The notes below the pieces were generated by a model that was not told where the DNA came from, made no database searches, and saw only the letters and a list, made by a program, of their open reading frames with translations. Position numbers and translations under genes: made by a program. Below, in pieces: positions 28,745 to 37,565 of a DNA stretch of 64,000 bases (position 1 is its first letter; each line of letters starts with the position of its first letter). The stretch comes from Deltaproteobacteria bacterium. Its GTDB lineage: Bacteria; Desulfobacterota; Desulfuromonadia; Geobacterales; Pseudopelobacteraceae. The stretch is from the NCBI GenBank assembly GCA_016182975.1, contig JACPFJ010000016.1:12616-76615 (forward strand). The letters are read 5' to 3'.

Positions 28745-28828
28745 CGGGGCGAAGCGATGTTTTCCTGTTTCGCCCTGATTGCCATTGCCATCAAGGGGCG
28801 AAGCAGATAAATCGTTTGCTTCGCCCCT
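28745..28828. repeat. REP-like GGGGCGAAGC palindromes
   Basis: Two adjacent imperfect palindromes built from GGGCGAA/TTCGCCC words; the second (28794-28828) has 12-base perfect arms AGGGGCGAAGCA / TGCTTCGCCCCT. They fill the gap between elbB and the M48 gene and may act as a terminator, although there is no T-run. Confidence 0.6.
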
Positions 28829-28855
28829 GTGCATTTCCCAAAGGATTCCCGATTG

Positions 28856-30121
28856 ATGAAACTCGCCTTTTTTCTCCTCTTCGCCCTTGTGACCGCCTTC
28901 GGTTACTGGCTGCGCTACATAAACCTGCAACACCTGAAACGCTACGGCAACGAGGTGCCCGAGGGGTTCGAGGGGGTCGTAGACGCGGAAAAACTCCGCG
29001 CCAGCAGCGCCTACACCCTCGCCAGCAGCCGGCTTTCGTTGTGGGAGTCGCTCTGCGACAATGCCCTTTTGATCGTGTTCCTCTTCGGCGGCCTGATTGC
29101 CCTCTACGACCGTTTCATCGGCGGGCTCTCCGGCTCGTTCGTTCTCTTCGCCATCCTCTTCTTCCTCATCCTGACCTGGGCCCAAGCCCTGCTGGGCATT
29201 CCCTTCCACCTCTACGCCACCTTCCGCATCGAGGCCCGCTACGGCTTCAACACCATGACACCGCGTCTGTGGGCCGGCGACTTTCTCAAGTCCCAGGTCA
29301 TCGGCTCGCTGCTGCTGACCCTGCTGGTCGCGGCCGCCTTCGGGTTGATCCGCTGGAGCCCGGAGCGCTGGTGGATCTGGGTATGGGGCTTCATGGGGCT
29401 TTTCAGTCTCTTGATGATGTTTATCTCCCCCTACGTGATCGAGCCGCTCTTCAACAAGTTCGAGCCGGTTACCGAGGAGGGTTTGGAGGCGGAGATCCGC
29501 GCCATGATGGAAAAGGCGGGGCTCAAGGTGGGGCGGGTGATGCAGATGGACGCCTCCAGGCGCAGCCGGCACTCCAACGCCTATTTCACCGGCATCGGCC
29601 GGGTCAAGCGCATCGTGCTCTTCGACACGCTGATCAGCCGGATGACCCACGCCGAGATCGTGGCGGTGCTGGCCCACGGGATCGGGCACTGGAAGCTGGG
29701 GCATATCTGGAAACGACTGGCGGCGGCGGAGCTGTTGGCCCTGGCCGGCGCCTGGATCAGTTTCAGGCTGCTGGGCTGGGAGGGGCTGCCGGGGCTTCTG
29801 GGGCTCCCGGCGGATCTCTCCCTGCCGGGACGGATGGTGGTCCTGGGCTTTGTCGGCTCGCTGGCCATGTTCCCACTGACGCCGCTCTCCGCCTGGCTTT
29901 CGCGGCGTCACGAGCGCGAGGCCGACCGCTTCGCCGCCGATTTGACCGGCCGGCCCGAGGCGCTGGCCTCGGCCATGGTCAAGCTGTCGGCGGAGAACCT
30001 CTCCAACCTGTTTCCCCACCCCTGGTACGCCGCCTTCCATTACTCACACCCCCCGGCGGTGGAGCGGGTCAGGACGCTCAGGGGGTGGGCAAATCCGGAC
30101 AGGGGTCCCGATAACAGATAG
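28856..30121 (+). CDS. Ste24-like M48 membrane metallopeptidase with altered active site (HGIGH)
   Basis: 421 residues with several membrane segments (about 2-20, 70-88, 95-118, 148-165, 175-195) and the CAAX-protease (M48A) pattern: PYVIEPLFNKFEPV, SNAYFTGIG, then LAHGIGHWKLGH (about 272-283) and READRFAA (about 354-361). The zinc histidines 274 and 278 and the distal Glu 355 are kept, but the general-base Glu of HExxH is Gly 275 (codon GGG at 29678). The protein is otherwise full length, so it is either catalytically dead, a pseudoprotease, or affected by a base error. ATG 28856 follows AAGGA. Confidence 0.85.
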   Translation: MKLAFFLLFALVTAFGYWLRYINLQHLKRYGNEVPEGFEGVVDAEKLRASSAYTLASSRLSLWESLCDNALLIVFLFGGLIALYDRFIGGLSGSFVLFAILFFLILTWAQALLGIPFHLYATFRIEARYGFNTMTPRLWAGDFLKSQVIGSLLLTLLVAAAFGLIRWSPERWWIWVWGFMGLFSLLMMFISPYVIEPLFNKFEPVTEEGLEAEIRAMMEKAGLKVGRVMQMDASRRSRHSNAYFTGIGRVKRIVLFDTLISRMTHAEIVAVLAHGIGHWKLGHIWKRLAAAELLALAGAWISFRLLGWEGLPGLLGLPADLSLPGRMVVLGFVGSLAMFPLTPLSAWLSRRHEREADRFAADLTGRPEALASAMVKLSAENLSNLFPHPWYAAFHYSHPPAVERVRTLRGWANPDRGPDNR

Positions 30122-30140
30122 AACCTGAGCCGGTTGCCGG

Positions 30141-31961
30141 CTACATCTCGACCCTCGTCACGACCCCCTGCAGCTTGGCGGCCGGCAGCTTGTTGAACTG
30201 CACGAAGTTGGGGGTCAGCCTCTTGATCATCGAGAAGATCCGCCAGACGGGGTTCCTGGTTTCGATGTCCTCGATGCCGTAGAAGATGACCTTCTCGCTG
30301 ATGGCGCTCTCGGTTAGCAATTGTTCGATGTCGAACATCACCATGTAGCCGGCCCTGATCTCGAAGGCGTCCAGTCCCGTGGCGATGCCGGTCATCAGCC
30401 TGGATTCCAGGCCGAACGGCTCGTCGGTGCGCACGATCGAGATGAAGACGTTGCGCTCGTAGATGATGTTGCTGCGGATGATGCAGTGCACCATGTAGGG
30501 GGGAATGACGTTCCACTCCTTGACGAAGAACAGGCCGGTGCCGGGGATGTTCTTTTGTTTGGCGTAGATCTGCTCGTAGGAGAGGCGGAAGGTCTCCATG
30601 TCGAGTGGCCGCAGGGCCCGGTAGAGGGCGCGCTGACCGAAGGTCCAGATCAGGATGACCACGAACGGGACCGAGGCGAGGATGATCGACCAGTAGCCGC
30701 CGTGGGGGATCTTGTTCAAGCAGGCCGCGAAAAAGACGATGTCCGCGATCGTTACCAGGATGGCGAAGGGGACCTTCCACTTCTTCGTCGTGTGGCTGTA
30801 GATCATGATCATCATGACGCCGGTGAGGGTCATGGTGCCGGTGACCGCCAGGCCATAGGCCGCGGCCAGGTTCTCCGACCTGCGGAAGATGAGCATGATG
30901 AAGATGACCGCCGCGAGCAGGGTCCAGTTGACCGAGCCGATGTAGATCTGGGATTTCAGGTGGGTGGAGGTGTAATCCACCTTCAATAACGGCATGATGC
31001 GGGTGGTGATCCCCTGGTAGATGACGGAGAAGACCCCGCTGATCATCGCCTGGGAGGCGATGATGGTGGCGCAGATGGTGAGGATCAGGAACGGGATGTA
31101 GAGGGTCGGGGCCTCCCAGAGGATCATGCCGAAGAGGAGGTTCTTTTCGGTGCCGTGGGAGAGGACGTAGGCCCCCTGGCCGAAGTAGTTGATGATCAGG
31201 GCGCAGAAGGCGAAGCACCAGGCACGGACGATCGGCTTGCGCCCCAGGTGCCCCATGTCTGCGTAGAGCGCCTCGCCCCCCGTGGCGGCGAGGATCACCT
31301 CGGAGAGGACGAAGAAGGCGGCGAAGCCGTTATCCATGAAGAACTTGGCCGCGTACCAGGGGCTGACCGCCTTGACCAGCTCCGGGTGGGTCGCGATGGA
31401 GTAGAGCCCCGAGACCGTGAGCGAGAGGAACCAGACGACCATGATCGGGCCGAAGGCCCCGGCCACCTTGTCGGTCCCCTTGTACTGGAAGACGAACAGC
31501 ACGATGGCGATGAGCGCGGCGATCAGGATCAGGGTTCCCTGCTGCAGGCCTCCCAGGGCGGGGATCAGGACCATCCCCTCCACGGCGGAGAGGATCGAGA
31601 TGGCCGGGGTGATCACCCCGTCCCCCAAGAGCAGCGATACGCCGACATAGGAGAGGAAGCCGACGAAGGCGATCTGACGGCCCGGCTTGAGCAGCCGCAC
31701 CAGCACCTCCTTGAGGACGATGGTGCCCCCTTCTCCCTTGCGCCCGATGCTCATGGCCAGCCAGGCGTACTCGGCGGAGACGAGGATGGTCATGGTCCAG
31801 AAGACCAGGGAGAGTATCCCCATGACGTTGTCGTGGGTCGGCTTGGTCAGGGCGAAGATGACCGTCAGGGTATAGATCGGGCTGGTGCCGATGTCGCCGA
31901 ACACCAGGCCGAATGACTTGATGATCCCCTTCCAGAAGGATTCGGTTGTGCCTGGATTCAT
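30141..31961 (-). CDS. kup: Kup-type potassium uptake transporter
   Basis: 606 residues: a membrane domain of about 12 helices (about 10-455) beginning with FGLVFGDIGTSPIYTL, a family signature, and a C-terminal cytoplasmic domain (about 460-606). Kup proteins are K+/H+ symporters. The start at 31961 follows GGGAGG; the frame is open to 32090 only because it crosses the leader hairpin. A ydaO-type riboswitch and a terminator hairpin lie directly upstream, so expression should fall when c-di-AMP is high. Confidence 0.95.
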   Translation of the reverse strand: MNPGTTESFWKGIIKSFGLVFGDIGTSPIYTLTVIFALTKPTHDNVMGILSLVFWTMTILVSAEYAWLAMSIGRKGEGGTIVLKEVLVRLLKPGRQIAFVGFLSYVGVSLLLGDGVITPAISILSAVEGMVLIPALGGLQQGTLILIAALIAIVLFVFQYKGTDKVAGAFGPIMVVWFLSLTVSGLYSIATHPELVKAVSPWYAAKFFMDNGFAAFFVLSEVILAATGGEALYADMGHLGRKPIVRAWCFAFCALIINYFGQGAYVLSHGTEKNLLFGMILWEAPTLYIPFLILTICATIIASQAMISGVFSVIYQGITTRIMPLLKVDYTSTHLKSQIYIGSVNWTLLAAVIFIMLIFRRSENLAAAYGLAVTGTMTLTGVMMIMIYSHTTKKWKVPFAILVTIADIVFFAACLNKIPHGGYWSIILASVPFVVILIWTFGQRALYRALRPLDMETFRLSYEQIYAKQKNIPGTGLFFVKEWNVIPPYMVHCIIRSNIIYERNVFISIVRTDEPFGLESRLMTGIATGLDAFEIRAGYMVMFDIEQLLTESAISEKVIFYGIEDIETRNPVWRIFSMIKRLTPNFVQFNKLPAAKLQGVVTRVEM

Positions 31962-32051
31962 TACGTTCCTCCCAAACCGGACGAGTTGGAGCCGAAGAAG
32001 TCGAATTTGATGATGGTCCGCATGGCCGCCCTTGGAGCAACGCAGTACGCA

Positions 32052-32081
32052 GAAAAGCCGCCGGCATTGAACCGGCGGCTT
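32052..32081 (-). terminator. Intrinsic terminator of the riboswitch leader
   Basis: Minus strand AAGCCGCCGG, a TTCAAT loop, then CCGGCGGCTTTTCT: ten-base perfect arms followed by a T-rich tract, between the riboswitch and kup. It is the expected expression platform. Confidence 0.8.
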
Positions 32082-32107
32082 ATTGGCCACGTCCGATGCT
32101 CTTCCAA

Positions 32108-32225
32108 ACGCCTGCGAGGTTAGCTGACGGGCTCGGGCTTGGAAGTGCCCTCTCCTTTCGGAGTACGCCCCAGTGTGTGGGTCCCCCGCATCCGTCCCTG
32201 TCCGACGGATTTCGGCTTATTCAAA
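32108..32225 (-). ncRNA. ydaO/yuaA-type c-di-AMP riboswitch upstream of kup
   Basis: Read on the minus strand, the leader contains GCCGAAATCCG, then GGGGGACCCACACACTGGGG, then GAGCCCGTCAGCTAACCTCG and CAGGCG, in the order of the conserved blocks of the ydaO family (c-di-AMP riboswitch). It is followed by a terminator and the kup gene, matching the known use of this riboswitch to switch off potassium uptake when c-di-AMP is bound. Identification is by recalled consensus, not by a covariance model. Confidence 0.8.
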
Positions 32226-32308
32226 CAACAGGGTGCTCAACGGAGTTATGATACGCCGATATGCATAAAGAAAGAGTCAAAATGACCGGCGTATATATCA
32301 AGAAAACA

Positions 32309-32641
32309 TCAAGAGGGGAGGACGACAAGGTGAAAAGCGCTCGACGCGGGTGCGGATGATTCTTTCAGCAACTCCTCGATACTTATCCGGTTGCGCCCTT
32401 CGTTCTTGGCTCGATAGAGCATCTTGTCGGTGGCGTTCACCAGCATCCCCCAGTTGTCATCGGGCGGCGGAATGTAGGTGGCACAGCCGATACTGACGGT
32501 TACATGGTCGGCGATGGTGGAATGGGCGTGGGGTATGGCCAGGGCGGCGCGGGTCAACTGCTGGTTGAAGTCGTTGTCTTCGGCGAGCAGGATATTGTAT
32601 CCGCGAGGAGGCGGCATCTGGAGTTTCCCCTGAATCGGCAT
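32309..32641 (-). pseudogene. Receiver/GGDEF deletion chimera (remnant)
   Basis: A 110-codon open frame that starts MPIQGKLQMPPPRGYNILLA with EDNDFNQQL, the beginning of a receiver domain, and after about 35 residues jumps to DHVTVSIGCATYIPP and DKMLYRAKNEGRN, the end of a GGDEF domain. The middle of both domains is missing, including the phospho-Asp and the GGDEF motif, so neither function can remain. The start overlaps the stop of the XRE-cupin gene (TAATG). Best read as the residue of a receiver-diguanylate cyclase gene joined by an in-frame deletion. Confidence 0.65.
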
Positions 32642-33243
32642 TAGTCCCGCGTATAGAGCACTGCCACGGCCCGGGCCTTCCCCTCGCCGGCCGCGACCAG
32701 GCCGTGGGGCTGGCCGGAGTCGTAGTAGATGCTGTCGCCCGGTCTCAGGCGGATGACCTCGTTGTTGTAATGGAAATCCAGCTCCCCCTCCGTGATATAG
32801 AGGAATTCCTCGTCCCCCTCGTGCTTGAAGAAGAGCCTGTCGTCCCACTCGCGCTTCTTGACCTCCACCAGGAACGGTTCCATGTGTTTGTGGCGCAGGC
32901 CCTGGGCCAGGGAATGATAGAGATAGGGGCGCGAAACGTCATTGACCACCGGCCGCGGCACGACCTCTACCTCCCCGAGGTCCTCGCGCCTGGTCAGCAC
33001 GTAGTTCTGGCGGTTCCCCTCGTCCTCGAAGAAGAAATGGATGCCGACCTTGAGCCCCTTGGCGATCTTGAGCAGTGTGGCCAGCGGCGGGATGACCTGT
33101 TCGTTCTCGATCTGCGACAGGAGCGGCTTGGAAAGGGTCGTCAGATCCGACAGTTCCTGAAGGGTCAGCCGTTTCTGCTGCCGCAGCGTCCGGATCTTCT
33201 CCCCGATGCGGAATTCCTTGATCTGTGCCTTGATGTCGCTCAC
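32641..33243 (-). CDS. XRE-family regulator with cupin domain
   Basis: 200 residues: an N-terminal helix-turn-helix (about 14-70; LTLQELSDLTTLSKPLLSQI) and a C-terminal cupin (about 100-195; HEGDEEFLYITEGELDFHYN and RPGDSIYYDSGQPHG). Such proteins sense a small ligand through the cupin and repress nearby genes. GTG 33243 follows a strong GGAGGGGGGAACAA ribosome binding site and is preferred to the earlier start at 33273. Downstream it is coupled to the receiver/GGDEF remnant. Confidence 0.88.
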   Translation of the reverse strand: MSDIKAQIKEFRIGEKIRTLRQQKRLTLQELSDLTTLSKPLLSQIENEQVIPPLATLLKIAKGLKVGIHFFFEDEGNRQNYVLTRREDLGEVEVVPRPVVNDVSRPYLYHSLAQGLRHKHMEPFLVEVKKREWDDRLFFKHEGDEEFLYITEGELDFHYNNEVIRLRPGDSIYYDSGQPHGLVAAGEGKARAVAVLYTRD

Positions 33244-33405
33244 TTGTTCCCCCCTCCCGCTCGCCGTTACCACCGTCCACGGTCATGTTTGCACAATCCG
33301 CCCGGTGATTCAATAACATTATTATGGCAGATAAAACATGTCCCTTCCACTCCCGCGGACACCGCATTATCGGGTCCGCTGCGCCCGGGAGAGAGGGTTG
33401 CCGGT

Positions 33406-33433
33406 AAAAAAAGCCCGCATGAAGCGGGCTTTT
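33406..33433 (-). terminator. Terminator downstream of NmrA-like gene
   Basis: Minus strand AAAAGCCCGC, TTCAT loop, GCGGGCTTTTTTTA: eight- to ten-base arms and a T-run, 23 bases after the stop of the NmrA-like gene. Confidence 0.85.
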
Positions 33434-33455
33434 CCGGTGCTGCTGAAGTGGCCTG

Positions 33456-34364
33456 TCAGGCCGCTTTGCGCTGCGTCGAGGCCGCATACGCCTCGGCAAA
33501 GGTCGCCGCGGCAAACTCCTCGATGGAGGTGGGAGTCGTGTTCTGCGGCGTCCGCGGCCGCTTGACGGCGAAGAGCCCCTCGTTCAGGGCCTTGGACATC
33601 TCGACGAAGAGCCGGCTGACGTCCGAGCTGATGCCCATCTCCCTCAGCCCCCTGGCCGCCTCCTCGTAGGTGAACTGCACATACTTCAGGTCGGGTTTGC
33701 CGATCTCGCGGCCGATGACGGCGAACGCCTCGTTGAGGGAAAGGTCGCGCTGACCGAGGAGGTCCCATACCTTCTTGCCTTCAAAGTCCCGCTTGACGAG
33801 CACTTCCGCCACGCAGGCGGCGATGTCGCGCGTGGCGATCATGGCGAACTTCTGGTTTCCCCACACCGCCGAACCGGCGATCCCCTTCTCGTTGATCTGG
33901 GGTATGTTCATGAGGAGGTTCTCCATGAAGTAGGTGCAGCGCAGATGGAGGACGTTAACCCCTGTCACTGCGTTCAGCCGCTCCTCCTGGTCATGGAGTC
34001 CCAGGATCGGACCGGTCCCCTCATATAACTCGGCCCCCTGGCTGCTCAGATTCACCACATAGCCGACGCCGGCATCCTTGACGGCCGTGGCGATGCTCGC
34101 CCCTATCTCGTTCTGGAAGGCGCGGAAATCCGTTGCCGTATAATCCGGGGGGATCATGGCGAAGACCGCCGTGGCGCCGCTGAATGCCTTGGTCAGGAAG
34201 GCGCTGTCCTTCAGGTTCCCTACCGCGGCCTCGGCCCCCTTGTCCACAAGCCACTGGAGTCTGTCCGCGTTTCTGCCGATCACCCGCACCTTTTCACCCT
34301 TGGCCAGCAGGATATCGGCTGCCTTACTCCCTATATTACCCGTTGCTCCGGTTATGACGTACAT
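33456..34364 (-). CDS. NmrA-like NAD(P)-binding oxidoreductase/sensor
   Basis: 302 residues of the atypical short-chain dehydrogenase fold: dinucleotide motif VITGATGNIGSKAADILLA at 3-21, then FAMIPPDY and HLRCTYFMENLL segments typical of NmrA/QOR2-like proteins. These lack the classical Tyr-Lys catalytic pair and act as NAD(P)-dependent reductases or redox sensors. ATG 34364 follows GGAGCATATT; four extra codons are possible. Isolated gene with its own terminator, divergent from degP. Confidence 0.85.
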   Translation of the reverse strand: MYVITGATGNIGSKAADILLAKGEKVRVIGRNADRLQWLVDKGAEAAVGNLKDSAFLTKAFSGATAVFAMIPPDYTATDFRAFQNEIGASIATAVKDAGVGYVVNLSSQGAELYEGTGPILGLHDQEERLNAVTGVNVLHLRCTYFMENLLMNIPQINEKGIAGSAVWGNQKFAMIATRDIAACVAEVLVKRDFEGKKVWDLLGQRDLSLNEAFAVIGREIGKPDLKYVQFTYEEAARGLREMGISSDVSRLFVEMSKALNEGLFAVKRPRTPQNTTPTSIEEFAAATFAEAYAASTQRKAA

Positions 34365-34549
34365 AATATGCTCCATTCCGCTCCGTAGAGCCTAAATAGT
34401 ATGGTTTCCGGCAGCGCGCCAATCTCGCGCCTGCCTCTTTTCTTGAGTTGATTATATCACCAATTTCCATTGACAGGTCATCCAAACTTAGTTAACCTTT
34501 CAATGCCTTATCCGATTTTACACCCATCGCCTGATCACGGGAACAAACA

Positions 34550-35980
34550 ATGAAACATCTCCTCAGCGCGGGGACGCGCCTAATGGCGGGCGCCCTGCTG
34601 CTCTTCATGCTTTCCGGTTGCTCGGGCAAATCGGATTCGCCGCTCTTCTTCGAGTCGAAGCGCAAGGGTGGCGAGGCCGAGGCCCCGGTCAAGGAGGTGC
34701 CGAGCGACATCCTCGCCACGCAGAAGGCCTTCAGCACGGTGGCCACGAAGGTCACCCCCTGCGTAGTCAACATCTCCACCATCAGCAAGAAGAAGCCCGC
34801 CCATCCTTTCTTCGAGATGTCACCATTCTTCGATGACTTCTTCGGCGGCCCGCAGTACCGGCGGGACAAGAGCCTCGGCTCCGGGTTCATCATCAGCAGG
34901 GACGGTTACATCGTCACCAACGACCACGTGGTGCGTGACGCCGAAAGCATCCGGGTCAAGCTCTCCAACGACAAGGTCTACGACGCCAAGGTAGTGGGGG
35001 GGGACCCGAAGAGCGACATCGCCGTGATCAAGATCTCGGCCGGCGACCTCCCGACGGCGGTGCTGGGGGACTCGGACAAGCTCGAGGTGGGGCAGTGGGC
35101 CATCGCCATCGGCAACCCCTTCGGCCTCGACCGGACCATGACGGTGGGGGTCATCTCGGCCACCGGCCGCTCCAACATGGGGATCGAGACCTACGAGAAC
35201 TTCATCCAGACCGACGCCTCCATCAATCCCGGCAACTCGGGCGGCCCGCTCCTGAACGTCTACGGCGAGGTGATCGGCATCAACACCGCCATCGTCGCGG
35301 CCGGGCAGGGGATCGGCTTCGCCATCCCGGTCAACATGGCCAAACCGATCGTGACCCAACTGATCAAGAAGGGGAGCGTCAGCCGCGGCTGGCTGGGGGT
35401 GTCGATCCAGCCGGTCACCGAGGAACTGGCCAAGTCCTTCGGGCTGCGTCAGAGCGGGGGCGCCCTGGTCAGCGACATCATCAAGGGGAGTCCGGCCGAG
35501 AAGGCCGGCATCCGCCAAGGCGACGTCATCATCGCCTTCAACGGCACCGAGGTCAAGGACCCCGCGCACCTGCAGCGCCTGGTGGCGGAGGCAGGCATCG
35601 GCAAACCCGCCCGCGTCACCGTATTCCGTGACGGCAAGTCGCTCGACCTGAACCTGACCCTTGCCAGCGCGGACACCGCCCCGAAGGCGCAGCGCGAACC
35701 GGAGGGCGACGATCAGCAGGGGGAGGCCGATCCGCTCGGGCTGGTGGTCGATGACGTGGAGCAGGGCCAGGGAGTGGTCGTAGTGGATGTCGCGCGCGGC
35801 AGCGCCGCGGCGGATGCCGGCGTACGGCGCGGCGACCTGATTGTCTCAGTCAATCGAAAAAAGGTCGCCAACAGCGCCGATTACCTGCGCCTCATCAAGC
35901 AGGCGGGCCGCGGCGGCAGCCTGACCCTGCTGGTGCGGCGGGGCGATGCCAGCATCTACTTTGCCCTGCGGATGAGATAA
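34550..35980 (+). CDS. degP: DegP/HtrA-family periplasmic serine protease
   Basis: 476 residues. A lipoprotein-type signal (hydrophobic stretch then LSGC at 21-24), trypsin-like domain with the triad His126 (NDHVV), Asp156 (KSDIAVI) and Ser230 (GNSGGPL), followed by two PDZ domains (about 275-375 and 395-470). HtrA proteases degrade or refold misfolded envelope proteins. The lipobox suggests the enzyme is membrane-anchored rather than free in the periplasm. Whether this is DegP or DegQ is not decidable from sequence. Confidence 0.93.
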   Translation: MKHLLSAGTRLMAGALLLFMLSGCSGKSDSPLFFESKRKGGEAEAPVKEVPSDILATQKAFSTVATKVTPCVVNISTISKKKPAHPFFEMSPFFDDFFGGPQYRRDKSLGSGFIISRDGYIVTNDHVVRDAESIRVKLSNDKVYDAKVVGGDPKSDIAVIKISAGDLPTAVLGDSDKLEVGQWAIAIGNPFGLDRTMTVGVISATGRSNMGIETYENFIQTDASINPGNSGGPLLNVYGEVIGINTAIVAAGQGIGFAIPVNMAKPIVTQLIKKGSVSRGWLGVSIQPVTEELAKSFGLRQSGGALVSDIIKGSPAEKAGIRQGDVIIAFNGTEVKDPAHLQRLVAEAGIGKPARVTVFRDGKSLDLNLTLASADTAPKAQREPEGDDQQGEADPLGLVVDDVEQGQGVVVVDVARGSAAADAGVRRGDLIVSVNRKKVANSADYLRLIKQAGRGGSLTLLVRRGDASIYFALRMR

Positions 35981-36002
35981 GACGCCTGATTGGAGAGCGA
36001 CC

Positions 36003-36266
36003 ATGAGCATGATAGATAATCCGGACCAGGCAAAACGGCTGGCAAGGGCCATCATCTCCGATGTGGCGATGTACAACCCGGAGAAGGTGGAGAGCGGGAT
36101 CAAGAACGACAACATCTTCGACGTCCTGCAGGAGGAGCTGGAGGAGGGGCGCCAGCATTTCTTCTCGCGGGTCGCGCCCGAGCTCGGTCCCGGGGCCATC
36201 TATGACATCGCCGTGGTGGACGTGCTCATCAAGCGGGCCGGCAAGATCGAATCAACCATCTGGTAG
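36003..36266 (+). CDS. Conserved hypothetical protein (87 aa)
   Basis: A soluble, charged, helical-looking protein (MIDNPDQAKRLARAIISDVA at 3-22, then ELEEGRQHFFSRVAPEL). It lies 22 bases downstream of degP in the same direction, so probably co-transcribed, and is followed by a terminator-like hairpin. No signal peptide and no family that can be named with certainty; similar small proteins occur in Geobacter relatives. Confidence 0.75.
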   Translation: MSMIDNPDQAKRLARAIISDVAMYNPEKVESGIKNDNIFDVLQEELEEGRQHFFSRVAPELGPGAIYDIAVVDVLIKRAGKIESTIW

Positions 36267-36288
36267 TAACCGAAAGCCACGAACGCCA

Positions 36289-36328
36289 AGGGGCGCGCCA
36301 TCATCCGAAGGCGCGCCCCTGTCGTTTT
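36289..36328 (+). terminator. Terminator after degP unit
   Basis: Arms AGGGGCGCGCC (36289-36299) and GGCGCGCCCCT (36310-36320), perfect, followed by GTCGTTTTC. Ends the degP-hypothetical unit. Confidence 0.75.
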
Positions 36329-36422
36329 CATGCAGCATGTAAGTTGCCTTGTTGCCAGTCAGAGTTCATCAAAAGGAAAACTTATCATGGATGCCCCTAT
36401 TTAATCCCTGCGGAGGTGCCGT

Positions 36423-37517
36423 ATGTCAAAGAGAATGAAGATATGCATCAATACCGGCGGCGGTGATGCGCCGGGCCTGAACGCCGTCATCGAAGCGGTC
36501 ACCATGGCTGCCTACAACCGGCAATGGGAGGTGTACGGCATCAAATGCGGCTATACCGGGCTCCTGAACACCGAAGAGATCATCAACCTGACTCCGGAAA
36601 AGGTCAAAGGCATTGCCAGCGTCGGCGGCACTATCCTGGGGACCACCAACAAGGGAAACCCTTTCATGATGCCGGTCTGCAATGCGGCCGGCGAATGTGG
36701 ACAGCGTGATCTTTCGGACAGGGTCATGGACAACTTTCGCCGCCTCCGCTTCGATGCACTCGTTGCCGTCGGCGGGGACGGCAGCCTTGAGATTGCCCAC
36801 CGCTTTGCCGAAAAGGGGATGCCGGTGATAGGCGTTCCCAAGACCATCGACAACGACATGGGGGGGACCGTCATTACCTTCGGTTTCGATACGGCCGTCA
36901 GCATCGCCACCGAGGCGATCGACCGCCTGCATTCCACTGCCAAGTCCCATGATCGGATCATGGTAGTGGAGGTCATGGGGCGCAATGCCGGCTTTATCGC
37001 CCTCAACAGCGGCATATCGGGCAATGCGGACGTGATCCTTATTCCGGAGATACCGTTCGATATAGATAAGGTCTGCGACAAGTTGATGGAAAACGAGCTG
37101 CACGGCCAAAAATATGCCATCGTGGTCGTGGCCGAGGGTGCGCTTCCAAAAGGCGGCGAGGTGATAACGAAAGGTTCCGGAGAGGCCGGCCGCCAGCACG
37201 TGGTACTGGGGGGCATTGCCGAATATGTAGCCAAAGAGGTCTCGCAGCGCACCGGCAAGGACTCGCGCTCCATGGTATTGGGCCACCTGCAGCGCGGCGG
37301 TTCCCCAACGACCTTCGACCGCCTGCTCTCCCTGCGATTTGGGGCCGCTGCCGTGCGGGCAATCGAGATGGGGAAGTTCGATCACATGGTAGCGCTCCAT
37401 GCCCCGGATATCGCCCTGGTGCCGCTGGAAGAGGCGCTGGGAGTGCAAAAACGCGTCCGTGCCGATGGTGATACGGTGCTGACGGCCCGCGATCTCGGGA
37501 TATGTTTCGGCGACTGA
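36423..37517 (+). CDS. pfkA: 6-phosphofructokinase (group III-like)
   Basis: 364 residues. Start NTGGGDAPGLN (10-20), nucleotide-binding GGDGS at 117-121 and catalytic PKTIDND at 139-145, with MGRNAGFIAL near 195. Gly in GGDGS is the ATP-type residue, whereas Lys in PKTIDND is typical of pyrophosphate-type enzymes, so this belongs to the mixed-motif group of PFKs whose phosphoryl donor must be tested. It phosphorylates fructose 6-phosphate in glycolysis. GGAGG precedes the ATG; gene stands alone before rluD. Confidence 0.92.
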   Translation: MSKRMKICINTGGGDAPGLNAVIEAVTMAAYNRQWEVYGIKCGYTGLLNTEEIINLTPEKVKGIASVGGTILGTTNKGNPFMMPVCNAAGECGQRDLSDRVMDNFRRLRFDALVAVGGDGSLEIAHRFAEKGMPVIGVPKTIDNDMGGTVITFGFDTAVSIATEAIDRLHSTAKSHDRIMVVEVMGRNAGFIALNSGISGNADVILIPEIPFDIDKVCDKLMENELHGQKYAIVVVAEGALPKGGEVITKGSGEAGRQHVVLGGIAEYVAKEVSQRTGKDSRSMVLGHLQRGGSPTTFDRLLSLRFGAAAVRAIEMGKFDHMVALHAPDIALVPLEEALGVQKRVRADGDTVLTARDLGICFGD

Positions 37518-37565
37518 ACTGGTAAAAAATATCGCAGGTAAACACTTGCTAAAACGGATAACCGA

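Noticed and set aside
31962-32090. Longer N-terminus for Kup
   Set aside because: It would translate the terminator hairpin and riboswitch edge; GGGAGG lies before ATG 31961.
32642-32848. Upstream extension of the receiver/GGDEF remnant frame
   Set aside because: It is an antisense-free shadow of the XRE-cupin gene in another frame; the ATG at 32641 overlapping the XRE stop is the plausible start.
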